A DNA stretch of 19,923 nt from positions 1 to 19,923 of the forward strand of contig PXSE01000034.1 of the NCBI GenBank assembly GCA_003022905.1, given 5' to 3'. The position numbers and the translations under genes were made by a program. Source of the stretch: Halobacteriales archaeon QS_9_68_42 (GTDB lineage Archaea; Halobacteriota; Halobacteria; Halobacteriales; Haloarculaceae). Positions 14,151 to 19,923 of the stretch are shown one piece after another (positions within the stretch are counted from its first letter, which is position 1; the number at the start of each line of letters is the position of its first letter). The notes under the pieces were generated by a model. That model was not told the origin of the DNA and did no database searches. It saw nothing but the letters and a program-made list of their open reading frames with translations.

Positions 14151-15341
14151 TGGTTTACAGCGCACCTGCTCTTGTGGGGCGACTCGCCCCGTGGATTTGT
14201 CGAACAGGCGCACCGCTGGCTGTGCCATCCAGCCGTTATCCCTATCTCCCCCATCACAGGCGAGACTCGGGAGTACCTTCTGTCGGATGTTCTCAGCCCC
14301 GTTCACATCGGCGTTAGCGACCAACTCACACACCTCGCAGACGTACAGGCCGCGTTCGACACGCTGAGTGTCATCGGTCGTCCCACAACAGGCGCACGAT
14401 TTCGAGGTGTCGCGTTCGTCCACGAGGTCGACGCTGATACCGCGTTCTGTGGCTTTGTATTCCAGCATCTCGGTGAAGCGGTCGAACGCCCACTCGTGTA
14501 CGTCGAGATTGCCGTGGTCGCCCCAGTCAGTACCCTCGCGGATACCAGCGAGGTCGCCCACAACAATCGTTCCAACGCCCCGGGCGGCACACTCGACCAC
14601 CATATCCGCCGAGACGGCGTGCAAGAAGTGGGTACGCCGGTCATCGCGCTTCCGGTCAACTCGCCGTGCCTTCTGCGAGTCGCTGTCGTCACACTTCGCC
14701 CGCTCTTTCTGGAAGTAGTAGTCGTCCTCTTTGAGCGCCCCACCAGGATACAACAGCGCCTCGTCACCGACTGCGACTGCCGCGAAGTTGCAGATACCGA
14801 GGTCGATACCCGCAACCCGGTCGCCGGGAGCATCAGCATTCTCAATTTCGACGCGGCAGACGATGTGTAACTCCCATTCCTCGTCAGTCCAGACCGCTCG
14901 GACCTGCTGGACATTCTGTACGTCCACATCGGGGTCAGCAGCGTACTCACAGAGGATGAAGTCACTTCGCCCGTCTTTCAGGTTTCGACCCTTCGAGAGC
15001 CGAACCCGATTGTGGTCGGGGTCGTGCTTGAAGCCGTCCTCTTTGAACGTGACCGTCGAGCGTGGGTGGTCGTCACCGTATTTGCGGTAGCCGGGCGGGT
15101 TCGCGTTCTCGGTGCCGTTCTCACGGTGAGCGTACCACGAGTCGAACGCTTCAGCCAATTCTTCGAGAATTGCCTGACTGGATTGAGCGTTCAAATCCGC
15201 GTAGCGTTCGTTCCGGTCGCAGGTCCACCGGGCAATGTTCCAGAGTTTCGAGGCAGCGAACCCGAGGGAATCGAGGTCGGCACGCACCTGCTGGTGGTTG
15301 CGAACGGACGCAACGTAGGTGCGCGTGACCTGATCCGCCAT
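14148..15341 (-). CDS. tnpB: TnpB RNA-guided nuclease-family protein
   Basis: A 397-residue TnpB (OrfB). The N-terminal part (MADQVTRTYVASVRNHQQVR, SLGFAASKLWNIARWTC) and wedge-like segment (NPPGYRKYGDDHPRSTVTFK) precede a RuvC core: Asp180 in VAGIDLGICNFAAV, and Asp345 in NADVNGAENIRQ. The zinc ribbon has Cys316/Cys319 and Cys335/Cys338 (SKSCACCG, YVCEVC). Where the second acidic residue is expected (IVVEDL in ordinary TnpB) this protein has IVVGDLAG, with Gly262. Between WTCDR (residue 43) and NERYADL, relatives I recall carry about 23 more residues, so an in-frame deletion is likely. The start ATG at 15339-15341 matches the family's MADQVTRTY start. Whether it still cuts DNA is doubtful. 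Confidence 0.9.
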   Translation of the reverse strand: MADQVTRTYVASVRNHQQVRADLDSLGFAASKLWNIARWTCDRNERYADLNAQSSQAILEELAEAFDSWYAHRENGTENANPPGYRKYGDDHPRSTVTFKEDGFKHDPDHNRVRLSKGRNLKDGRSDFILCEYAADPDVDVQNVQQVRAVWTDEEWELHIVCRVEIENADAPGDRVAGIDLGICNFAAVAVGDEALLYPGGALKEDDYYFQKERAKCDDSDSQKARRVDRKRDDRRTHFLHAVSADMVVECAARGVGTIVVGDLAGIREGTDWGDHGNLDVHEWAFDRFTEMLEYKATERGISVDLVDERDTSKSCACCGTTDDTQRVERGLYVCEVCELVANADVNGAENIRQKVLPSLACDGGDRDNGWMAQPAVRLFDKSTGRVAPQEQVRCKP

Positions 15342-15499
15342 ACATAGCCGGTTATATGCGAGATTGATAAGTGGTAGCCTGCCGGAGTGAATGTGGAAAT
15401 CCGGGCCGGGAGTCCCAGTTGAGAAGACAACTAGGCTTACGCGATTCACGCCCGGCCTAAAGGCCGGGATTCTCTCGCTGTCACAAGATAGACCTGCCC

Positions 15500-15646
15500 C
15501 TAAATGTACTCCTCTTCGAGCACCCACCCGAGCGCGCGCTTGTAGTAGGTGAACATCTGGCGGACGCCCTCGTGGTTCATGTCCTCGTCGTCGAGTTCGT
15601 TCTTCAGGAATTCGTACTGCTCGCGGATCTCCTCTTCGTCGCGCAT
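15500..15646 (-). CDS. 48-residue conserved-looking small protein
   Basis: Reading ATG 15644-15646 to TAG 15500-15502 gives MRDEEEIREQYEFLKNELDD, then MNHEGVRQMFTYYKRALGWV and LEEEYI. It is charged and helical throughout, likely two helices broken at the Asn-His-Glu-Gly turn, with an aromatic cluster (MFTYYKRALGW) on one face. No family name is known to me, but the composition is that of a real haloarchaeal protein. The start lies 81 bp from the divergent asparaginase gene. The tnpB element ends about 25 nt beyond its stop codon, so transcription could run into the element. Confidence 0.72.
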   Translation of the reverse strand: MRDEEEIREQYEFLKNELDDEDMNHEGVRQMFTYYKRALGWVLEEEYI

Positions 15647-15727
15647 ACCCGAACGTCGGCCGCTCGCCAAATGAAAGTTCGTGAGCCGGACCGGAACGGT
15701 GAACAGTCGGCCCTTCACAGTCGGAGT

Positions 15728-16687
15728 ATGCGCGTCCACGTCATCGCAACCGGCGGGACGATAGCCTCGACCGCCGACGGGGCCGAGACGGGGGCGGCGC
15801 CGGCGCTCTCCGGCGACGACCTCGTCGAGGCGGTCCCTGGTCTCGAAGAGCACGCCGACATCACCGTCGAGACGGTCGCCGACCGGCCGGGATTCGACAT
15901 GTCGCCGGCCGTCTGCGGTCGCGTCGCCCGCAGAATCCGGGAACCCGGTGACGAGGTCGACGGCTTCGTCGTCACTCACGGAACCGACACACTCGCCGAA
16001 ACCGCGCGGTACCTGGACCTGACGTGCGGGGCACCGGTGGTCGTCACCGGCGCCCAACGCCGTCCAGACGAGGCGGGCAGTGACGGGCCGACGAACCTCC
16101 TGACCGCGGTCCGGGCGGCCGCCCACGAGCGCCTGTCCGGCGGAACGTTCGTCGCGTTCGACGAGGAACTGCACGCCGCGGCGACGGCCCGCAAGGCCCA
16201 CACCTGCGCGCTGAACGCGTTCCGGTCCCCCGAGGCGGGACCAGTGGCCCGGTTTACCCGCCGGCACGTCCACTGGTACCGCCGGCCCTCCGACGGCGAC
16301 GGTCGCCTGCCGATACCCGACGACCACCCGACCGTCCCGCTGGTCGTCTCCGCCGGCGGTGTTGGCCGGGCGGCCTTCGAGGGCGCCGCCGCCCGGGGGG
16401 AGGCAGTCGTCGTCGCCGGGACCGGCCTCGGGAACACGACGTCGGCGCTGGGCGGAGCTATCGCCGACGCGGAGTGCCCCGTCGTCGTTGCCTCCCGATG
16501 TCATGCCGGGCCGACCGAACCCGTCTACGGGACGCCCGGCGGCGGGGCGACGCTAGCCGGCCACGACCACGTCCGGTTCGCACACGGGACGCCGTGGGCC
16601 GCGCGGGTCGAACTGCTCCTCGCGGTGGCCGCCGGGCGGGTCGACGAACGGTTCGACGCGTTTCCGGTGCCGTCCGGGGAGATTTAG
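15728..16687 (+). CDS. L-asparaginase family protein
   Basis: A 319-residue protein that should hydrolyse asparagine, and possibly glutamine, to the acid and ammonia. Motif 1 is VIATGGTIASTADG (residues 5-18) with nucleophile Thr11. Motif 2 is VTHGTDTLAETARYLDL with the second catalytic Thr-Asp pair, and the Lys of the triad is in ATARKAHTCALNAF. The C-terminal domain includes VVVAGTGLGNTTSALGGAIA and PVVVASRCHAGPTEPVYG. There is no signal peptide, so it is cytoplasmic. The ATG at 15728 gives the standard N-terminus; a 52-codon upstream extension is a shadow of the divergent gene. A zinc-ribbon gene follows 24 nt downstream and is probably in the same operon. Confidence 0.92.
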   Translation: MRVHVIATGGTIASTADGAETGAAPALSGDDLVEAVPGLEEHADITVETVADRPGFDMSPAVCGRVARRIREPGDEVDGFVVTHGTDTLAETARYLDLTCGAPVVVTGAQRRPDEAGSDGPTNLLTAVRAAAHERLSGGTFVAFDEELHAAATARKAHTCALNAFRSPEAGPVARFTRRHVHWYRRPSDGDGRLPIPDDHPTVPLVVSAGGVGRAAFEGAAARGEAVVVAGTGLGNTTSALGGAIADAECPVVVASRCHAGPTEPVYGTPGGGATLAGHDHVRFAHGTPWAARVELLLAVAAGRVDERFDAFPVPSGEI

Positions 16688-16711
16688 GGGCCGGGGGTCG
16701 GAGTGTCGGCC

Positions 16712-17359
16712 ATGAAGATCCGAGGCCGGCGTGAGTGCAAGGAGTGTGGGACCCGGTGGTCCTACTACGACACCGGCGAGGCCGCCTGTCCGTCGTGCGG
16801 GAGCCTCTACAGCGTCGGCGTCGACGACGAGCGGTCGTTGCACACGGCGACGTCGTCGACGCTCGACCTCGCGCCGGTACGCGGGGATGTCGACAACAAG
16901 CCGGTGCGTCGTCTCGCGTCGACGGCGGCCGAGCGATGCCGGGAGTTCACCCGCGGCTACGGGTTCATCGATGCCGGGGAGTTGCAACCGCTCGACGACA
17001 CCTACCTCGCGGCGATGGAGCTCCGGTCGGTCGGGAGCGAACTCGGCCGCAGGCTCAAGGTGTCCGACGACGAGGAACTGTATTTCACCGAGTTGCTCCG
17101 GGCCGACGAAGGGTCGCGGCCGCCGCCGGAGTCGGTCCCGGAGTCGCTGCAAGCGTCGCGTGGCCTGGCCTACGCGAACGCCATCCGGGAGTACCGGTCC
17201 GACCTCCGGACCTACCTCGACGAGCATCCGGACCGGCCGGCAGAGCGGGTGCTCGGCCGCTCTCGCGGAGGCGGAGTCGAGACTCGAGCGGCTACCCTGA
17301 GACGGGACCGCCGGTATTTTTGCGGCAGTCTCGTAACCGGCCATCATGGAACTCTGTGA
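16712..17359 (+). CDS. Zinc-ribbon protein of haloarchaeal DUF7117-like type, C-terminus frameshifted
   Basis: The protein opens MKIRGRRECKECGTRWSYYD with Cys9/Cys12 and Cys26/Cys29 (ECKECG, ACPSCGSLYSVG), a TFIIB-type zinc ribbon. A helical body follows (STAAERCREFTRGYGFIDAG, LAYANAIREYRSDLRTYLDE). I recall this as a haloarchaea-specific family, perhaps DUF7117, of unknown function. After AERVLG (17257) the printed frame runs on as arginine-rich sequence to 17359, overlapping the next gene. Shifting by one base at 17255-17260 gives ALAEAESRLERLP and a TGA at 17298-17300, a much better ending that also stops before the next gene's TATA box. The native gene was therefore probably 16712-17300. 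A GTG nine bases upstream is an alternative start. Confidence 0.75.
   Translation: MKIRGRRECKECGTRWSYYDTGEAACPSCGSLYSVGVDDERSLHTATSSTLDLAPVRGDVDNKPVRRLASTAAERCREFTRGYGFIDAGELQPLDDTYLAAMELRSVGSELGRRLKVSDDEELYFTELLRADEGSRPPPESVPESLQASRGLAYANAIREYRSDLRTYLDEHPDRPAERVLGRSRGGGVETRAATLRRDRRYFCGSLVTGHHGTL
17315..17322 (+). promoter_or_regulatory. TATA-like box upstream of the DRE-TIM gene
   Basis: TATTTTTG starts 31 nt before the ATG at 17346, the normal archaeal distance for a short leader. Its position just after 17300 supports the upstream gene ending there. Confidence 0.5.
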
Positions 17360-18416
17360 CCTCACCCTCCGCGAGGCGTCGCAACGCCCGGGACGGGAGT
17401 ACACCGTCGACGAGCGCGTCGAGGTCGGGCGCGCGCTGGACGGCCTGGGCGTCCCGTTAATCAGTGTAAGCGCACCCGACACTGATTCGGCCGAGGGCGG
17501 GGCGATCGAGCGTCTGGCGTCGGAGTTGACCGCTGACGTCGTGGTGTCCTGCCGGCCGACGGTCGACCACGTCGAGGCGGCGCTCGAAGCCGGCGCCGAC
17601 GCCGTCGAGGTGTCCGCTCCGGTCTCAAAGGGACGACTGGACCCCGGGCTCGGGTGCTCGCGGGACGGGGCGTTCGACCGCGCGGCGGACGCGCTCCTCC
17701 GTGCACGAGAGGGCGGCGTCGACGTCAGCCTGGCGCTCGTCGACGCCTTCCGGGCGGAGGTTCCGGCCGTCGCGGGCGCCTTCGGCCGGTTCGACTGCCC
17801 TATCGTCCTTGTTGACTCCGTCGGCGCCCGGACCCCGCCGTTCGTGGCCGGGTTCCTCCGGACGCTGGCCGACGCGAGCGCCGACCTCTCCGGGGCCGGC
17901 GTCCGGTTCCGCGACGACCTCGGCTGTGCGACGGCCAATGCCCTGGTGGCGACCCAGGTGGGCGTCGGGCGAGTCGACGCCGCCGTGGCGGGCCTGGGGC
18001 GCCGGGCTGGCCTCGCCGCCACCGAGGAGGTGATCGTGGCGGCCGAAACCGGCGGGTCGGCGGCCGATGTCGACACGGAGCGGGTCGTGCCGGCGTGCCA
18101 GGACGTCCTCGTGGCACTGGAGGAGTCCGTCGACGAGCGGAAGGCCGTCCTGGGCGAGGCGGCGACCAGACGCGCGGTCGACGAGGCGTACGCACTCGAG
18201 GCCCCGGAGGCATTCGAGCCGTTCGACCCGGAGAGCTTCGGCGGCCGTCGGAGGCTGACCTTCGGCGCGGAGACGGAGTGGGACGCCGCCGAGACGCTCC
18301 TCGAGCGGGCCGACACCGCGGTCACCGAAGAGCGCACCGGGGCGCTGCTGGAGCGTCTGGCCGAGGAGGGACCGGTCGACCTGGAGACGGCGCTGGGACT
18401 CGCGGCCGAGGAGTAA
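17346..18416 (+). CDS. DRE-TIM metallolyase family protein (LeuA/HMG-CoA-lyase-like), metal ligands altered
   Basis: A 356-residue TIM-barrel protein related to isopropylmalate, homocitrate and citramalate synthases and HMG-CoA lyase. The N-terminus ELCDLTLREASQRPGREYTV carries the Asp5/Arg9/Glu10 DxTLRE signature. Barrel strands include ADAVEVSAPVS and CPIVLVDSVGARTP, the DTxGxxxP element. At the HxH metal-binding strand, normally HxHND, this protein has VRFRDDLGCATANALVATQV, with Arg187 and Arg189 in place of both histidines. The C-terminus is a helical domain without the LeuA allosteric region. Members acylate 2-oxoacids or cleave acyl-CoA, but loss of both metal histidines argues against ordinary catalysis. 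The gene may be a haloarchaeal paralogue with another role. The ATG at 17346 fits the TATA spacing. Confidence 0.85.
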   Translation: MELCDLTLREASQRPGREYTVDERVEVGRALDGLGVPLISVSAPDTDSAEGGAIERLASELTADVVVSCRPTVDHVEAALEAGADAVEVSAPVSKGRLDPGLGCSRDGAFDRAADALLRAREGGVDVSLALVDAFRAEVPAVAGAFGRFDCPIVLVDSVGARTPPFVAGFLRTLADASADLSGAGVRFRDDLGCATANALVATQVGVGRVDAAVAGLGRRAGLAATEEVIVAAETGGSAADVDTERVVPACQDVLVALEESVDERKAVLGEAATRRAVDEAYALEAPEAFEPFDPESFGGRRRLTFGAETEWDAAETLLERADTAVTEERTGALLERLAEEGPVDLETALGLAAEE

Positions 18417-18424
18417 TCGAACAG

Positions 18425-18476
18425 GCGACACCGTCACCCCCGGAGCGGCGTGTCGCACTCCCGCGGAACGCTCCGG
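18425..18476. terminator. Interleaved inverted repeats between convergent genes
   Basis: Two perfect inverted repeats overlap in the 99-bp gap: GCGACAC (18425-18431) with GTGTCGC (18450-18456), and CCGGAGCG (18440-18447) with CGCTCCGG (18469-18476). Because they interleave, RNA could form either helix or a pseudoknot containing both. Being between the stop codons of two convergent genes, they are candidates for two-way termination. Confidence 0.4.
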
Positions 18477-18515
18477 AGCGAGTCACTTGAGCACGGCGAC
18501 GCTGGTCCCGTCCTG

Positions 18516-19019
18516 CTACTTGAATCTCCGGGCGAGGCGAGCCACGAGTTCGCGGTCGAAGGTGTTCTCCGGAACCTCCGTGCGCCAGGCGGCCTCATCA
18601 ATGCCCTCCCCGGGTCGTCCGGGGTCCGCCGCGAGGTCGGTCGAGGTCGGTTCCGCGAGGAACGTTGCGAAGGAGAACTCGAAGGAGTCGTCGCCGCCCT
18701 CCCGCTGAAAGGTCTGTTCGGCGACGGCACCCAGGCCGGCTATCTCGACGTTGACGCCGGTCTCCTCGCGGACCTCCCGGCGGGCGCCCTCGGCGGGCGT
18801 CTCGCCGGTCTCTAAGCGCCCGCCGGGGAGTAGCCAGGTGTCGTCCTCCCGGACGAACAGGATGCGGTCGCCGTCGGCGACGAACGCGCCGACGCCCCAG
18901 GCGCCGTCGTCGCCGCGCTCGAGGGCGCGGTCGAACCGCTCGGCGTCGATTTCGACGCGCTCGGCCTTCCGGTAGACGTCGTCGTAGCGGGCCGCGAGTT
19001 CGTCGGGCGTGATGATCAT
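18516..19019 (-). CDS. NUDIX hydrolase, downstream member of a tandem pair
   Basis: A 167-residue protein beginning [20 protein letters not shown], with an N-terminal helical extension before the NUDIX fold. The NUDIX box is complete: [20 protein letters not shown] followed by TGV, fitting G-x5-E-x7-REU-x-EE-x-GU. Preceding strands are [18 protein letters not shown] and WLLPGG. It would hydrolyse a nucleoside diphosphate linked to another group; the substrate is not readable. Its ATG (19017-19019) overlaps the TGA of the preceding NUDIX gene in an ATGA arrangement, so translation is probably coupled. A 24-codon upstream extension is the other gene's sequence in another frame and is rejected. 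Confidence 0.9.
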   Translation of the reverse strand: MIITPDELAARYDDVYRKAERVEIDAERFDRALERGDDGAWGVGAFVADGDRILFVREDDTWLLPGGRLETGETPAEGARREVREETGVNVEIAGLGAVAEQTFQREGGDDSFEFSFATFLAEPTSTDLAADPGRPGEGIDEAAWRTEVPENTFDRELVARLARRFK

Positions 19020-19456
19020 GTGCCCTCCAAAAGCCGCAACAGCAGGTCTGAGGGAACACCATCCACGTGGTCGGGCAGTGACTCGAACCACGCCGCCTCG
19101 GTTATTTCGTCGGCGTCCGTACCGAATTCACCGGACAGTTCGGGCCGTTCGGCGGTGGCGTCGAAGACGACGAGATGGCCAGTCACGGATTCGTCGCCGT
19201 GGACGAACGTCTGCTCGACGCAGGCCAGCGGTTCCTCGATTCGCGCATCGACGCCGGTCTCCTCGCGGAGTTCCCGCCAGGCGGCCTCGGGGAGCGATTC
19301 GTCATCTTCCGCCTTTCCGCCCGGCAGAACCCACCCGTCGCTCCAGCGATTGCGGACGAAGACGACGGCTTCGTCGTCGGTACAGGCCACTGCCACGTAC
19401 CAGTCGTGTCCGTTCTCGATGGCCGGTTCGACAGTCGACCACTCTTCGCCGGTCAA
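19016..19456 (-). CDS. NUDIX hydrolase, upstream member of a tandem pair
   Basis: A 146-residue single-domain NUDIX protein. Strands [20 protein letters not shown] and GWVLPGG lead to the box [20 protein letters not shown] and TGV, all catalytic Glu residues present. It then reads [20 protein letters not shown] with [13 protein letters not shown] near the C-terminus. The only reasonable start is a TTG at 19454-19456 ([11 protein letters not shown]), since no ATG or GTG is in frame nearby; a longer start upstream cannot be excluded because the frame remains open. It shares the fold and box but little else with the downstream partner, so the pair is not a recent duplication. It follows folD by 65 nt on the same strand. 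Confidence 0.85.
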   Translation of the reverse strand: MTGEEWSTVEPAIENGHDWYVAVACTDDEAVVFVRNRWSDGWVLPGGKAEDDESLPEAAWRELREETGVDARIEEPLACVEQTFVHGDESVTGHLVVFDATAERPELSGEFGTDADEITEAAWFESLPDHVDGVPSDLLLRLLEGT

Positions 19457-19521
19457 TTGAACGCGGTGACCGGCGACAATTGCCGCTTGCGACCGATACC
19501 GGTCGAGGGAGGCGGAATAGC

Positions 19522-19923
19522 TCAGGGTAGTTCGACCTCAATACCTTCCTGAATCCCCGCCGCCTTGACCGTGTTGTACAGGAGCATCGCGCGGGTCATC
19601 GGCCCGACGCCGCCGGGGACCGGCGTGATGTAGTCGGCCTTCGGCTCGACTGCCCCGTAGTCCACGTCGCCGACGAGTTCGTACCCCTTCTCGGTGTCGG
19701 CGTTCACCCGGTTGACCCCGACGTCAACGACGGTCGTTCCCTCGCTGACCATTTCGCCGTCGATGAACTCCGGCCGGCCGGCGGCGGCGACGAGGATGTC
19801 CGCCCCGCGGGTCTTCGCCGTCAAGTAGTCAGTTCGGGAGTGACAGACCGTCACCGTCGCGTTCCCGTCGTCCCGTTTCTGGAGGAGCAGGTTCGCAAGC
19901 GGCTTGCCGACGATGTCCGACCG
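19522..19923 (-). CDS. folD: Methylenetetrahydrofolate dehydrogenase/cyclohydrolase, C-terminal part (cut by window edge)
   Basis: The last 133 codons of FolD, the bifunctional enzyme converting 5,10-methylene- to 10-formyl-tetrahydrofolate with [20 protein letters not shown] opens the visible part and is the conserved nucleotide-binding loop region, followed by [40 protein letters not shown] and the signature [20 protein letters not shown]. The N-terminal catalytic half, about 160 residues, lies beyond 19923. The stop codon is 19522-19524. The two NUDIX genes follow on the same strand and may be read from the same promoter. Confidence 0.96.
   Translation of the reverse strand, partial: RSDIVGKPLANLLLQKRDDGNATVTVCHSRTDYLTAKTRGADILVAAAGRPEFIDGEMVSEGTTVVDVGVNRVNADTEKGYELVGDVDYGAVEPKADYITPVPGGVGPMTRAMLLYNTVKAAGIQEGIEVELP

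Larger units (their letters stand above)
14101..15476 (-). mobile_element. IS200/IS605-superfamily element, IS1341 type (tnpB only)
   Basis: One tnpB gene lies between two GC-rich palindromes, the usual arrangement for this superfamily, whose ends are subterminal hairpins rather than inverted repeats. Left-end hairpin: arms 15451-15458/15461-15468. Right-end hairpins: arms 14109-14116/14121-14128 and 14132-14136/14140-14144. No tnpA is present, so the element could only move with a transposase supplied from elsewhere. The exact ends are uncertain by 10-20 bp because there is no target duplication in this superfamily. It sits about 25 nt beyond the stop of the 48-residue gene. Confidence 0.75.

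Noticed and set aside
14172..14870. 232-codon plus-strand frame opposite tnpB
   Set aside because: It is the antisense shadow of tnpB; composition follows the complementary codons.
16553..18337. 594-codon minus-strand frame opposite asparaginase, the zinc-ribbon gene and the DRE-TIM gene
   Set aside because: Ser/Arg/Thr-rich shadow typical of the antisense of GC-rich haloarchaeal genes; the plus-strand genes have clear motifs.

Overview
This window comes from a halophilic archaeon (class Halobacteria). GC content is high, the proteins are strongly acidic, several genes have TATA-like boxes about 25-35 nt before the start codon with little or no leader, and many proteins belong to families I know only from haloarchaea. 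A member of the Haloarcula-like families is my guess, not a demonstration.

Layout. 1-4100 (all minus): the start of carB, a small winged-helix-like gene, a conserved protein of unknown function, a 66-residue protein with no basic residues, a multi-pass membrane protein, a 58-residue two-helix membrane microprotein with a GTG start, and a small hypothetical. 4347-8140: a two-TM K+-channel/TrkA protein broken by an internal deletion, a pyridine nucleotide-disulfide-type FAD oxidoreductase, a conserved haloarchaeal protein and a small membrane protein. 8219-10467: a protoporphyrinogen-oxidase-like FAD enzyme, also broken, and homoserine kinase (thrB). 10704-12268: acyl-CoA dehydrogenase with a PadR-type regulator upstream.

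12491-15480 is an accessory island. It holds a decayed IS6-type element with recognisable 17-bp terminal inverted repeats and a near-perfect 8-bp target duplication, a wrecked amphi-Trp gene beside it, about 700 bp without genes that carries a run of short perfect hairpins with 3-nt loops, and an IS1341-type (TnpB-only) element. The TnpB has glycine where the RuvC-II glutamate is expected.

15500-19923 returns to chromosomal genes: a 48-residue protein, an L-asparaginase-family enzyme, a zinc-ribbon protein with a shifted C-terminus, a DRE-TIM metallolyase paralogue that has lost its HxH metal ligands, two overlapping NUDIX hydrolases, and the 3' part of folD.

Two themes stand out. First, at least four genes (channel, FAD enzyme, amphi-Trp, probably tnpB) carry the same kind of lesion, a small internal deletion with both flanks still conserved. 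This is either a real deletion process or an assembly artefact. Second, hairpins with C-GNA-G triloops, all in the same orientation, occur in two gene-free spots about 3 kb apart.
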